From positions 1-43,434 of the forward strand of contig NZ_BBPP01000029.1 of assembly GCF_000787835.1 (NCBI RefSeq): 43,434 nucleotides of DNA, written 5' to 3'. Shown piece after piece: positions 17,072 through 25,967 of this stretch. The notes beneath the pieces were generated by a model. That model was not told the DNA's origin. It saw only the letters and a list, made by a program, of their open reading frames with translations, and did not search any database. This DNA is from Streptacidiphilus melanogenes. Lineage in GTDB: Bacteria; Actinomycetota; Actinomycetes; Streptomycetales; Streptomycetaceae. How positions within the stretch are numbered: position 1 is the stretch's first letter; every line of letters starts with the position of its first letter. The translations under genes were made by a program, and so were the position numbers.

Positions 17072-17962
17072 TCAGTGCTCGCGCGGACCGGGGACGAGCG
17101 GGTCGACGTCCGGGTGCACCGTGAGCAGGGCCCGCATGGCGGACTCCGCGGCGGTCCCGTCACCGGTGGCCAGAGCGTCGACCAGCCGGACGTGCAGACC
17201 GACCGAGGGCTCGGAGGGCCGGTCGCAGGCGGTGACCGGGCCGCCCGAGACATGGAGGGCAGAGGCGACGATCCCGGCGAGGTGCTCCAGCATCTTGTTG
17301 CCGGCGAGCTCCATCAGGACCATATGGAACTCGGCGTCGGCCCGGCTGTAGGTGAGCGCATCACCCTGGGCGGCGGCGTGGCCCATGATCTCGGTCATGT
17401 CGTGCATGCGCTGCCGGATCTCGTCCCGGCCGTGTCCGGCGGCGAGGCGGGCGGCCAGCGGCTCGATGGCCCAGCGCAGCTCGAAGAGCTCACGGCGCTG
17501 GTCGTCGCGCTGCGGCCCGAAGGCACGCCACTCGATGATGTCGGGATCGAGCAGGTTCCAGTCCGCCACGGGGCGGACCCTCGTGCCGACATTGGGACGG
17601 GCGCTGACGAGGCCCTTGGCCTCGAGCACGCGCAGGGACTCGCGGACGACGGTGCGGGAGACCTCGAACCGCTGCCCGATCTCCTCGGGCACAAGCGGGC
17701 GGTCGGCTCCGAGATCACCGGAAACGATCATTTGACCGAGCTGCTGGACCAGCTGTCCGTGCAGTCCGCGTCCGCGGCTTCCGGCGGCGCGGCGGCCGAC
17801 GCGGCCGAGCTCGGGGTCCGCGCTCTCCCAGTGCAGCGAAACACCGCTCGTGGCGTGGGACACACCAGGGGCCGAGCTGTGCGGGGCGCCGACGGGAAAG
17901 CGGTCCAGCTGAGTGGACGTCATCTGGGCGGGGGGCATCGTGGGGTGCGCAACGGTACTCAC
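17072..17962 (-). CDS. whiH: GntR/FadR-family sporulation regulator WhiH
   Basis: This 296-residue protein has a winged helix (VPEEIGQRFEVSRTVVRESLRVLEAKGLVSARPNVGTRV) and a C-terminal all-helical FCD-type domain (ELFELRWAIEPLAARLAA through a YSRADAEFHMVLMELAGN motif). The N-terminal MSTVAHPT-type segment and PAQMTSTQLDRFPVGAPHSS are characteristic of WhiH rather than general FadR proteins. The position directly behind hrdB also matches whiH. WhiH is an early aerial-hypha regulator needed for sporulation septation and represses its own gene. GTG 17962 has AGGAGAC upstream. A SigWhiG-like -10 motif lies about 95 bases upstream. Confidence 0.88.
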   Translation of the reverse strand: MSTVAHPTMPPAQMTSTQLDRFPVGAPHSSAPGVSHATSGVSLHWESADPELGRVGRRAAGSRGRGLHGQLVQQLGQMIVSGDLGADRPLVPEEIGQRFEVSRTVVRESLRVLEAKGLVSARPNVGTRVRPVADWNLLDPDIIEWRAFGPQRDDQRRELFELRWAIEPLAARLAAGHGRDEIRQRMHDMTEIMGHAAAQGDALTYSRADAEFHMVLMELAGNKMLEHLAGIVASALHVSGGPVTACDRPSEPSVGLHVRLVDALATGDGTAAESAMRALLTVHPDVDPLVPGPREH

Positions 17963-18024
17963 GTCTCCTTTGTCGGCGATGGCGAGCGCACCCTTGAGGA
18001 ATTTCGTGAAAAGCACACGAAAGG

Positions 18025-18039
18025 GTGATCGCGCATCAC
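18025..18039. promoter_or_regulatory. Palindrome upstream of whiH, possible operator
   Basis: GTGATCGCGCATCAC is a 5-5-5 inverted repeat lying 63-77 bases upstream of the whiH start and 15 bases downstream of the SigWhiG-like -10. That is a plausible site for a GntR-family autorepressor. Confidence 0.4.
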
Positions 18040-18054
18040 TACACAATTGACGCC

Positions 18055-18062
18055 ATATCGGC
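18055..18062 (-). promoter_or_regulatory. SigWhiG-type -10 element for whiH
   Basis: The minus strand reads GCCGATAT, seven of eight bases of the SigWhiG/SigD-type -10 GCCGATAA. No perfect TAAA box lies at the standard 15-16 base distance (CAAA occurs 12 bases upstream), so the -35 half is weak. S. coelicolor whiH is known to depend on SigWhiG. Confidence 0.55.
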
Positions 18063-18239
18063 TGTTATTGCCCCTTTGATGCGCCGGTGCGCCCGCTCGT
18101 GCTTCGACGTCCCCTCGACACGCTCCCCGCGCTGCCCCCTCCGCGCCTGGGCCCGACACACGTTGACGCCCGTCCGACCCCCGTCACGCCCAGGTCCGGG
18201 CAGCCGCAGCCCACGCCCCGAGCCGGACGGCCACGGCCC

Positions 18240-19046
18240 TCACAACGCGCTACGGCGCGGCAGCAGCACGAGGTAGGCGAGCAGCAGGACCAGCACCGGC
18301 GCGGCCACAGCGACCGCCAGGCCGGCGTCGGAGACGGCGGTCCCGCTGTGCAGCCCCGACAGTGCGCCGTAGAGCCACGCGTGGGTACCGTCCACCGGGA
18401 ACAACCGGTGCCAGTGCAGCGCGCCCTGCTTGCCGCCGCCGCTCACGGCCGCGCTGCCGAGCAACGCGGAGGCGACCGGCTCGATGAGCACCGGCACAGT
18501 GATCAGCACGAGCATCCCCGCCGCGGCACTGCGCAACAGCACGGCCCCGAGCAGCCCGATCCAGCCTCCCGCCACGACCAAGGCGAGATAGCCCCCCAGT
18601 GCGGTCGGCACGTGGCCGTGGAGCGCCGCGGTCTCCAGCCGGACCGCAGCCGCATGACGGCCGAGGTGGAGCACGACCGCGTCGACGACGAGCGTCCCCA
18701 CCCCGAGCAGCACGGCGAAGGCACCGACGGTCACCAGTTTGGCCAGCAGCAGCGCCAGACGCCGCCGCAGCGGCCGAAGCAGGACGAGCGGCGCGGGGTG
18801 TCGGAACTCGTGTCCGGCGGAGAGCGCCCCGAGCACGCCCGCCCCCAGGGCGGCGATAGGCAGCGGGAGCAGCGGCAGGCCCGCCGTGAGCACCCTGAGC
18901 GGATCGGCCGCCGGTGCCCCGGCCACGGCCCCCTGTCCCAGCGTCAGCACCGCCACCGCGGCACTGGCGCCCAGCACCACGAGAGGAACCAGCCAACTGG
19001 AACGCACGCCGATCAGCCGCCGACGCTCGTAGGTCAGTGCGTGCAC
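18240..19046 (-). CDS. ABC-2-type transporter permease
   Basis: This 268-residue protein has about six hydrophobic segments, for example SSWLVPLVVLGASAAVAVLTL, LLLAKLVTVGAFAVLLGVGTLVVDAVV, and a last helix near AVAVAAPVLVLLLAYLVLL. It begins with ALTYERRRLIGVRSSW, typical of ABC-2 permeases that pair with a separate ATPase. The ATPase gene lies 293 bases upstream on the same strand. The GTG start lacks a strong ribosome site and overlaps the end of a small open frame. No substrate can be assigned. It lies next to whiH, but with no sign of co-transcription. Confidence 0.8.
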   Translation of the reverse strand: MHALTYERRRLIGVRSSWLVPLVVLGASAAVAVLTLGQGAVAGAPAADPLRVLTAGLPLLPLPIAALGAGVLGALSAGHEFRHPAPLVLLRPLRRRLALLLAKLVTVGAFAVLLGVGTLVVDAVVLHLGRHAAAVRLETAALHGHVPTALGGYLALVVAGGWIGLLGAVLLRSAAAGMLVLITVPVLIEPVASALLGSAAVSGGGKQGALHWHRLFPVDGTHAWLYGALSGLHSGTAVSDAGLAVAVAAPVLVLLLAYLVLLPRRSAL

Positions 19047-19339
19047 GGGTCGCTCGCTCTCGTGTTCCCGCGCTTGCGCGCGGTCGTGGTTCTGCTGCTG
19101 CCCTGCCGGGTGCCGTGCAGCTGTTGCCTTGTCGTGCTGCTCCCAGCGCTTCGGCCCACCGCCGCGTCTCTCGTGAGTTCACGGTGTTGAACCGCCGGAC
19201 GCCGAAGGCCGTGGCGGGACCGGTGACGCTGCCCTGGAGTCCGTGGCCCGGACAGCGGGCCTCCCGTCGGAGCGGCCCGGCCGGGTGCCGCCCCTCCCTG
19301 GGGCTCGCGCTCGACCGGGATCACGGGCTCCTGCTTCGC
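19047..19339 (-). other. Gap between ABC ATPase and permease genes; possible small ORF
   Basis: A 96-codon frame runs from GTG 19324 to 19034 on the minus strand. It follows the ATPase stop by 15 bases, has AGGAG three bases before the GTG, and overlaps the permease start by 13 bases. The product is Arg/Gly/Thr-rich with no recognisable domain. It could be a coupling ORF or chance; nothing else is visible here. Confidence 0.35.
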
Positions 19340-20482
19340 TCAGTCGTCCTCGTCGAGGTCCTCGCCGAAGAAGAGCGGATGCAGAACCCTGGCGGCGCGG
19401 CGAGCCGGCAGGACATGGGTGCCCGGGGTGGGCGGCGTGGGGACGATGACCTGCGTGGTGACGGTCTCGCCCGGCCCAAGGGCAACGGTGGCCTTGGCCA
19501 GCGATGCGCCCGACGGTTCGGGCGGCCGCGGCCCCGGCGTGGGGGCGTGCTCGACGACGCGATCGGCCAGCTCGTGGAGCAGGATGCCGTGGCGGAAGGC
19601 CAGCTCGCCGATCTCGGTCCTGGCCAGTCCTTCGACGGAGATCACGTTGCCACCCTCGTGCCGGACCGTGGCCCCGGCCGCCGACAGCAGATCCGCCAGG
19701 CGGGCCACCTGCGGCCCGCGGACGCTGACCTCGTCGCGCAGGCGGGTCCGGCTGAACTCCTCCACAGGCTGGTCCGCCAGGAGGCGGCCGAGCTCCAGGG
19801 TGACCACGCGGTCGGCGAGCTGCGCCGCCTGCTGCGGGCTGCGCAAAGTCACCAGAACTGCCCCGCCGCCGGCCGCAAAGGCGCGCAGGAAGGCGTGGAA
19901 CCACTCGACGTTCTTGGGCGACAGACCCTCTGTGGGCTCGTCCAGCAGGAGCGTGCTCGGATCTCCCAGCAGCGCCTGTGCCAGCTGCAGGCGCCGGTTC
20001 ATCCCGGGCGAGTAGGTGCGCAACCGGTGCTCGGCGGCGGGCCCGAGACGGGTCTGCTCCAGTAGTTGGTCGGCCCGGCGGGCGGCGACCCCGGCCGCCG
20101 CCGCCATCATGCGCAGATGCGCCCGAGCCCGCCGCCCCGGGTGCCCTGCGGGCTGGTCGGCCTCGCCGAGGACCACGCCGACCTCACGTTCCGGACGGGA
20201 CAGCCGCCGGTAGGGGCGCCCGTGGAAGAGCGCCGTGCCCTGGCCGTGTTCAAGGCCAAGCGCCAGCCGCAGGGCTGTGGTGCGTCCCGACCCTTCCGGG
20301 CCCAGCAGGGCCGTGACCTGGCCTGCCCGTGCGTCGAAGGACAGATCGAGCAGGGCTGCCGCCCGACCACGTCTGCCCGCCTTGGTCAGACCGATCGCCT
20401 GAAACGGGTGGTGCACCTGCCGCACCTGCCGATCCGGAACGTCCGGGTCGGTCTGGGTCTGGGCCTGGACAGTCTGAGCCAC
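19340..20482 (-). CDS. ABC transporter ATPase with degenerate catalytic motifs
   Basis: The 380-residue protein has an ABC domain of about 230 residues plus a 150-residue C-terminal extension with a Pro-rich segment. The Walker A is GPEGSGRTT (61-69), with Arg67 where Lys is expected. The signature is YSPGMNRR (157-164) rather than LSGGQ. The Walker B LLLDEPTEGLSP is intact (Asp181, Glu182). The switch histidine appears replaced in VTLRSPQQAAQLAD. GGAGG lies nine bases before the GTG. It probably pairs with the downstream ABC-2 permease. Whether it hydrolyses ATP normally is doubtful; such exporters are often drug or lipid related, which is inference. Confidence 0.82.
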   Translation of the reverse strand: MAQTVQAQTQTDPDVPDRQVRQVHHPFQAIGLTKAGRRGRAAALLDLSFDARAGQVTALLGPEGSGRTTALRLALGLEHGQGTALFHGRPYRRLSRPEREVGVVLGEADQPAGHPGRRARAHLRMMAAAAGVAARRADQLLEQTRLGPAAEHRLRTYSPGMNRRLQLAQALLGDPSTLLLDEPTEGLSPKNVEWFHAFLRAFAAGGGAVLVTLRSPQQAAQLADRVVTLELGRLLADQPVEEFSRTRLRDEVSVRGPQVARLADLLSAAGATVRHEGGNVISVEGLARTEIGELAFRHGILLHELADRVVEHAPTPGPRPPEPSGASLAKATVALGPGETVTTQVIVPTPPTPGTHVLPARRAARVLHPLFFGEDLDEDD

Positions 20483-20592
20483 GGTCGGACACCTCCGCGC
20501 TGATCACCCCCAACGCCAGCACGATAGACCGACATAGTGACTTTGCGTGGCATTGACCCGTACGGCGCGTAGCCGCTCGGCCTTCGTCCGGA

Positions 20593-21339
20593 TCAGCTCT
20601 CGGGACGCAGCATCGGCGGATTCAGTACCGTGGCTCCGCCGGCTCGGAAGAGCTGCGCAGGTCGGCCGCCCTGACGGGTCGTCGTACCGCCCGCGGGGAG
20701 CAGGAATCCTGGCGTTCCTGTGACCTTCCGGTGGAAGTTGCGCGGGTCCAGCTGCACGCCCCAGACGGACTCGTACACCCGGCGCAACTCGCCGACGGTG
20801 AACTCCTCGGGGCAGAAGGCCGTGGCCAGCGCCGAGTATTCGATCTTGGACCGGGCCCGCTCGACGCCGTCCGACAGGATCGCACTGTGGTCGAACGCGA
20901 GAAGCATCCCGTCGTCGTCCTTGCTTCCGAGCAGCTCCTCGACCGGCGCCCAGCGGGCGCTGCGAACGTCACCGCCGGGCCGGGGGGTCGGCAGGTCCGG
21001 CGCGAGAGCCAGATAGGCCACGCTCACCACGCGGAGCCGCGGATCGCGCTGCGGAGCCCCGTAGGTGGCCAGCTGTTCCAGGTGGGCTCCGACGCCCGGC
21101 CCCTGCCCCGGGGCGCCGTGGGCGCGCAGGCCGGTCTCCTCGGCCAGCTCTCGAGCGGCCGCCTCGACGAGCCCCTCGTCCGGTCGGACGAAGCCGCCGG
21201 GCAGCGCCCAGAAGCCCTGGAAAGGCGGTTCACCCCTGCGGACCATCAATGCGCACAGAGCATGGTCGCGCACGGTCAGGACCACCAGGTCAACGGTGAC
21301 CGCGAAAGGGGGGAAGGCCGACGGATCGTAACGCGACAT
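20593..21339 (-). CDS. NrtR-like Nudix transcriptional regulator
   Basis: This 248-residue protein has an N-terminal Nudix domain with a complete Nudix box at residues 49-71 (GFVRPDEG through RELAEETGL). A C-terminal winged-helix domain ([40 protein letters not shown]) is characteristic of NrtR regulators. NrtR family proteins sense ADP-ribose and repress NAD metabolism genes; the intact box suggests hydrolase activity may be kept. ATG 21339 is preferred because 21351 and 21348 are outside the conserved start and overlap an inverted repeat. No NAD synthesis gene lies nearby, so the target is unknown. Confidence 0.85.
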   Translation of the reverse strand: MSRYDPSAFPPFAVTVDLVVLTVRDHALCALMVRRGEPPFQGFWALPGGFVRPDEGLVEAAARELAEETGLRAHGAPGQGPGVGAHLEQLATYGAPQRDPRLRVVSVAYLALAPDLPTPRPGGDVRSARWAPVEELLGSKDDDGMLLAFDHSAILSDGVERARSKIEYSALATAFCPEEFTVGELRRVYESVWGVQLDPRNFHRKVTGTPGFLLPAGGTTTRQGGRPAQLFRAGGATVLNPPMLRPES

Positions 21340-21353
21340 GCGCCGCATCATAG

Positions 21354-21368
21354 TCGTCTCAGTGACGA
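21354..21368. promoter_or_regulatory. Inverted repeat before the NrtR-like gene, possible operator
   Basis: TCGTC-TCAGT-GACGA forms a 5-5-5 inverted repeat 15 bases upstream of the predicted ATG, in the 42-base gap between two same-strand genes. The GTC...GAC arrangement resembles NrtR-type sites, so autoregulation is possible. Confidence 0.35.
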
Positions 21369-21381
21369 TAAACAGCGGGAC

Positions 21382-22581
21382 CTAATCGCTTGATCGGCCC
21401 AGGCAACGCGGCAGCCTGCCCCGTCTGCGTCGAGCGGACCGACGGGACCGGGCCGCTCGTTCGGCGCGCAGAGTGGCACAGAGTGTGTCCGGCACCGCAC
21501 CGCAGTTGATCGCCTCGTAGAGCAGGCCCGCGAAGGTGTAGGTCGGATCGACGGCCAGCGCCCGCCCCAGCGCCACCCTGGCCGTGACCGTGTCGCTCGT
21601 CACCCAGGCAGTCCAGCCGAGCAGCGAGAGCGGGGCGGCGGCGTGGGCCTCGAACGGGCCGACGCAGCGCCGGGCGAGATACCGCCAGAGCCTGGCCGCG
21701 TGCGCGACGTCGGGCGGATCCAGCCACTCGGCCGCACGGTCGCGGGCGACTCGGTCCTGCAGACCGAGGACGATCCGCGCCGCGTCGTGGTCGTCCAACT
21801 CGCAGTCGCCACGACCGAAGCGCCGCACGGCGGCGTCGACCAGAGCTGCCGTGGCCTCGCGCAGCCGTTCACGGCCGCCTTCCCGGTCGAGCTCGGCCAG
21901 CACGACAGGCGTCTCCCGCTCGAACGCGTGCAGCAGCGTCCCCACTGTCTCCGGGGCCAGAGGCTCCAGCTCCCGGTGCAGCTCACGGAGGCTGCCGCGG
22001 ACCTGGATCCCGGCGAAGGCCGCAGCCGCGGCGACCGCCGAGGTACTGCCGGGCGGCCGCACCAGCGCACCCTCCTCCGGGCAGCAGGCCGGATCGGTGC
22101 AGGTGTAGGAGAACCACCGACCGTCGGACACGCACAGTGACTCGTGCACGGGGACACCCGCCGCCTTGAAGCCCTCGGCCAGCAGCGCTGCGAGCGGACG
22201 CAGGCGCTCCGCCACCTCGCGCGCCCTGCCACCCGGCTTCGGGTCCTGGCAGAAGTAGAGGATCACGGCGTCCGGGGGACGGTCCCGCTGCTCCGACAGC
22301 GCGAGCAGGAAGCCGACCACCTCCTGCGCCGCTGCGGGCCAGGCGGCCGGCGCCGGGATGTCGACCCGGACGGAGCCGCCCTGTCGGCGCCTCGTTCCCT
22401 GGAGGCCGAGCGCCACCACGCTGTCGCTCGGATAGAAGCCGAGCAGGTACGGAAGGGCGTCGGCCATGTCGGCCGGGCTCTTCATCCGGACCACGGGCTT
22501 CTCGAAGGCGGAGAAGGCCGGGACCGGTTCGTTCGACGGGGGTTGCGGCGACGCCGGCGGCGGGGTGCTGTCTTCGTTCAT
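21382..22581 (-). CDS. DUF4192 family protein
   Basis: This 399-residue protein starts with a Pro-rich segment, then [35 protein letters not shown], the typical opening of the actinobacterial DUF4192 family. Further family segments include FLLALSEQ and [17 protein letters not shown], a candidate metal-binding or redox Cys cluster. The C-terminal region has short helical repeats ([34 protein letters not shown]). ATG 22581 gives the conserved length. No biochemical function is known. It is divergent from the RecQ-like gene with 182 bases between them. Confidence 0.85.
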   Translation of the reverse strand: MNEDSTPPPASPQPPSNEPVPAFSAFEKPVVRMKSPADMADALPYLLGFYPSDSVVALGLQGTRRRQGGSVRVDIPAPAAWPAAAQEVVGFLLALSEQRDRPPDAVILYFCQDPKPGGRAREVAERLRPLAALLAEGFKAAGVPVHESLCVSDGRWFSYTCTDPACCPEEGALVRPPGSTSAVAAAAAFAGIQVRGSLRELHRELEPLAPETVGTLLHAFERETPVVLAELDREGGRERLREATAALVDAAVRRFGRGDCELDDHDAARIVLGLQDRVARDRAAEWLDPPDVAHAARLWRYLARRCVGPFEAHAAAPLSLLGWTAWVTSDTVTARVALGRALAVDPTYTFAGLLYEAINCGAVPDTLCATLRAERAARSRRSARRRRGRLPRCLGRSSD

Positions 22582-22763
22582 GCGGCGAGCGTGGCGAGCC
22601 GCAGGAGTTCGCGCACCCAGCCGACCCCGGATCTGTGGACAAACCGGGGGTGTGGAAAACCCTGCCACCCGATCGAGTGGGCTTCGGGGTGAGCGAATCG
22701 TTTCTCCACAGGCTTGACGTGACGGGTTCGCCTTTGTCGGCCCGGCCGACTATCAATGACCGC

Positions 22764-24974
22764 ATGGATGACACCCAGCTCCAGGACCGCACCGCCGTGC
22801 GGGCGCAGGCCGACGCGGTACTGCGCTCGCTCGCCGGCGGCGACGCCCGTCTGCGCGAGGACCAGTGGCGCGCGATCGAGGCGCTCGTCGTCGACCGGCG
22901 CCGGGCCCTGGTGGTGCAGCGCACCGGCTGGGGCAAGTCCGCCGTCTACTTCGTCGCCACGGCCCTGTTGCGGGCCGCCGGCGCCGGGCCGACGGTCATC
23001 GTGTCGCCGTTGCTCGCACTGATGCGCAACCAGGTCGAGTCCGCCGCTCGGGCGGGGATCACGGCGCGCACCATCAACTCCTCCAACACCGAGGAGTGGG
23101 AGTCGGTCCACGCCGAGATCGCCGGCGGAGAGGTCGACGTCCTTCTGGTCAGCCCGGAGCGGCTGAACAATCCGGAGTTCCGGGACGAGGTCCTGCCCCG
23201 GCTCGCCGCCGCCACCGGTCTCCTGGTGGTCGACGAGGCACACTGCATCTCCGACTGGGGCCACGATTTCCGCCCCGACTACCGCCGGCTGCGCACCATG
23301 CTGGCGGATCTGCCGGCCGGTGTCCCGGTCCTGGCCACGACGGCCACGGCCAACGCGAGGGTCACCGCCGACGTCGCCGAACAGCTCGGCACCCACGCCG
23401 GCCCCGCTGCGGGGTCCGGCACCCGAGAGGAGGCTCTGGTCCTGCGCGGCCCGCTGGACCGCGAGAGCCTGAGCCTCGGAGTCATGCACCTGGGCGACCC
23501 CGCGCACCGGCTCGCCTGGCTCGCCGACCGGTTGGACGAGCTCCCCGGCTCCGGCATCATCTACACCCTGACCGTGGCGGCTGCCGAGGAAGTGACGTCC
23601 TTCCTGCGCCAACGCGGCCACCAGGTGGCCTCCTACTCGGGTCGCACCGAGGACGCCGAGCGGCAGGCCGCCGAGAGTGATCTGCTCGCCAACCGGGTCA
23701 AGGCGCTGGTCGCCACCTCCGCCCTGGGCATGGGATTCGACAAACCGGATCTCGGCTTCGTGGTCCACCTGGGGTCGCCCAACTCCCCCATCGCCTACTA
23801 CCAGCAGGTCGGTCGGGCCGGGCGCGGCATCAAACACGCGGAGGTGCTGCTCCTGCCGGGCGCCGAGGACTCCGCGATCTGGCGTTACTTCGCCTCCCTC
23901 GCCTTTCCCCGGGAGGAGCAGGTCCGCACGACACTGGAGGCGCTGGCCGCCCACACCTCCCCTGCGGGGGAGCCGCTGCCGCTCTCGACCCCGGCCCTGG
24001 AGGCACGGGTCGACCTGCGGCGCACCAGGTTGGAGACCATGCTCAAGGTCCTGGACGTCGACGGCGCGGTACGCCGCGTGCGCGGCGGCTGGGTGACCAC
24101 GGGGCAGCCCTGGGCCTACGACGCGGCCCGATACGCCCGGGTCAACGAGACGCGGGCGGCCGAGCAGCAGGCGATGCTCGACTACGCGTCCGCGGGCTCG
24201 TGCCGAATGGAGTTCCTCCGTCGCCAACTGGACGACCCGGAGGCGGCGCCCTGCGGGCGGTGCGACAACTGCACCGGCGGGCACCGCTCCACGGAGGTCA
24301 CGGCCGAGACCCTGGAGGCCGCGCGGGCCGCGCTCGGCCGACCGGGCCTGGAGATCGAGCCCCGCCGCATGTGGCCGACGGGCATGGCGGCGGTCGGCGT
24401 CCAGCTCAAGGGACGGATTCCGGCAGGCGAACAAGCCGCAGCCGGGCGCGCGTTGGGGCGTCTCTCGGACATCGGCTGGGGCACCAGGCTGCGTGCCCTG
24501 CTCTCTCCGGAGACGCCCGACGCCCCCGTCCCGCCTCAGGTGCTGGACGGCGTCGTCACCCTTCTGGCGGATTGGTCCCGAGGTCCCTCCGCCTGGGAGC
24601 AGCGCCCCTCGGCCGTTGTGGCCATCGCCTCGCGCACCAGGCCAGAACTGATCGGCAGCCTGGCCGCAGGGATCGCCCGAGTCGGCAAGCTGCCGTTGTT
24701 GGGCCAGGTCGAGTACGCCTCCGGGGCCGATCCGCGCCGCGGCGGGCGCGGCAACAGCGCCCAGCGTCTCCAGCAGCTCCACGACGCCTTCGTCCTGTCA
24801 CCCGAGTTGGCATCGGCCCTGGCTGCGCAGGGTGAGGCGGGCCCGGGCGGTGGCCCGGTGCTGCTGGTCGACGACTACGCCGACAGCGGCTGGACCCTCG
24901 CAGTCGCCGCCCGCCTGCTTCGCAGGGCCGGGGCTTCGGGGGTCCTCCCCCTGGTGCTCGCGCAGTCCTCCTGA
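22764..24974 (+). CDS. RecQ-family DNA helicase fused to a C-terminal phosphoribosyltransferase-like domain
   Basis: The 736-residue protein has a superfamily 2 helicase core: motif [10 protein letters not shown] (52-60), DEAH with the Rec[17 protein letters not shown] loop (157-176), a TTATAN motif III and a C-terminal QVGRAGRG motif VI. A cysteine cluster near residues 480-505 (SCRMEF, then CGRCDNC) is the RecQ zinc subdomain. No HRDC domain is visible. The last 130 or so residues carry a phosphoribosyltransferase-type loop ([21 protein letters not shown]). ATG 22764 is chosen at the start of the conserved region. It probably acts in recombination or fork repair; the added domain may bind a nucleotide or PRPP. 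Confidence 0.9.
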   Translation: MDDTQLQDRTAVRAQADAVLRSLAGGDARLREDQWRAIEALVVDRRRALVVQRTGWGKSAVYFVATALLRAAGAGPTVIVSPLLALMRNQVESAARAGITARTINSSNTEEWESVHAEIAGGEVDVLLVSPERLNNPEFRDEVLPRLAAATGLLVVDEAHCISDWGHDFRPDYRRLRTMLADLPAGVPVLATTATANARVTADVAEQLGTHAGPAAGSGTREEALVLRGPLDRESLSLGVMHLGDPAHRLAWLADRLDELPGSGIIYTLTVAAAEEVTSFLRQRGHQVASYSGRTEDAERQAAESDLLANRVKALVATSALGMGFDKPDLGFVVHLGSPNSPIAYYQQVGRAGRGIKHAEVLLLPGAEDSAIWRYFASLAFPREEQVRTTLEALAAHTSPAGEPLPLSTPALEARVDLRRTRLETMLKVLDVDGAVRRVRGGWVTTGQPWAYDAARYARVNETRAAEQQAMLDYASAGSCRMEFLRRQLDDPEAAPCGRCDNCTGGHRSTEVTAETLEAARAALGRPGLEIEPRRMWPTGMAAVGVQLKGRIPAGEQAAAGRALGRLSDIGWGTRLRALLSPETPDAPVPPQVLDGVVTLLADWSRGPSAWEQRPSAVVAIASRTRPELIGSLAAGIARVGKLPLLGQVEYASGADPRRGGRGNSAQRLQQLHDAFVLSPELASALAAQGEAGPGGGPVLLVDDYADSGWTLAVAARLLRRAGASGVLPLVLAQSS

Positions 24975-25182
24975 CTTCGGGCCGACGCCCAACCGAGGGC
25001 GGGCACAGCCGAACGGCCGAGAGCCGAACGGTGGAGACGGGACGGCACGCCGATGGGACTTATCTGTCGGATCGCCAGAAGCAGGGACACTTCCGGCGGG
25101 ATCACCGTTGCCGGTCTGCTCAGAGCCGGTGAGAATTGGCAGGTATCCCGGCCAGACGGTCCGTCCTTGGCTGGTGTGCGAG

Positions 25183-25200
25183 GTGCCCGCGCTCGGGCAC
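25183..25200 (+). other. Hairpin just upstream of the ribosome site of the next gene
   Basis: GTGCCCG and CGGGCAC form a 7-bp stem with a CGCT loop that ends a few bases before the GGAAGGAGG ribosome site. It might affect translation initiation; evidence is structural only. Confidence 0.35.
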
Positions 25201-25214
25201 GGGGAAGGAGGATC

Positions 25215-25865
25215 TTGAGCATCGGCCATCCCCTCGAGTTGTCCAGGGAGCCGCACACGTCGACTCCAGCACGCTCGGTCGACCTGACCACCTGGACGGA
25301 GGCCGGGCTACCGACGCTGCTCGACCCTCGATCAGTGGTGGGAGAGCTGCACCGGATCCATCTCCCCCACCCCGGGGTCACCGTCCTCGGCGTGCTGAAC
25401 GCCGACGGACACGTCGCAGCCGGCGCCTCGTTCGTGGTCCCCGAGCGGATCACCGACGGGTGGCACCTGCGCAACGTCCTGCTCGCGCACCTGCGTCACG
25501 TCGTTCCGCACGGCCTGCGCCGGCGCTCCCCGATGCACAGCACAGTCGTGCTGCAGTGCCGCGACTCCCCGGCCGACTGGACCGAACTCGACGGCGCCTG
25601 GATGTGGGCACTGCGGGACGCGTCGGTTCTGCACGGTCTGCGCTGCGGCGCGTACATCACTCTGACCGAGAACGGCTGGCAGGTCCTGGGCGAGAGCCGA
25701 CACGGCCGCAGCCCCCAGGCCGGCTCCTGGGCTCGGCGGACGGTGAGCACCGTCCGGGAGCTGCCCAGCAGAGAACACCTCCCGGCGCTGACCGCGTCCA
25801 CGGAGAGCCGACCGCGGGCCGCACTGCTGCCCGCCGCGCCGGTCGCGCAGATGGCCGCGCAGTGA
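25215..25865 (+). CDS. Conserved actinobacterial protein of unknown function
   Basis: The frame is open from 25053, but the likely start is TTG 25215, three bases after GGAAGGAGG, giving 216 residues. Visible features are a central core (LLDPRSVVGELHRIHLPHPGVTVLGVLNADG and SFVVPERITDGWHLRNVLLAHLRHVVPHGLRRR). A segment WTELDGAWMWALRDASVLHGLRCGAYITLTENGWQVLGE follows, then a basic, low-complexity tail. No signal peptide or membrane helix is seen. It resembles a lineage-conserved protein found near rnhB. It follows the RecQ-like gene by 240 bases and is convergent with the next gene. I do not recognise a function. Confidence 0.7.
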   Translation: MSIGHPLELSREPHTSTPARSVDLTTWTEAGLPTLLDPRSVVGELHRIHLPHPGVTVLGVLNADGHVAAGASFVVPERITDGWHLRNVLLAHLRHVVPHGLRRRSPMHSTVVLQCRDSPADWTELDGAWMWALRDASVLHGLRCGAYITLTENGWQVLGESRHGRSPQAGSWARRTVSTVRELPSREHLPALTASTESRPRAALLPAAPVAQMAAQ

Positions 25866-25899
25866 GCTCGTCGCGCCGGGCCTGAACAGCGCCAGGTCC

Positions 25900-25957
25900 G
25901 GGAGCACGCCTCGTGTCGTGCTCCCGCCCCCTGCCGGGCGCCTGCGAAGAGGCGCCC
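25900..25957. terminator. Paired hairpins between convergent genes
   Basis: Two stems lie in the 100-base gap: GGGAGCACG with its complement (25900-25908/25917-25925), and GGGCGCCT with AGGCGCCC (25936-25943/25950-25957). They probably terminate transcription from both sides. Confidence 0.6.
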
Positions 25958-25967
25958 CGGCCGACAG

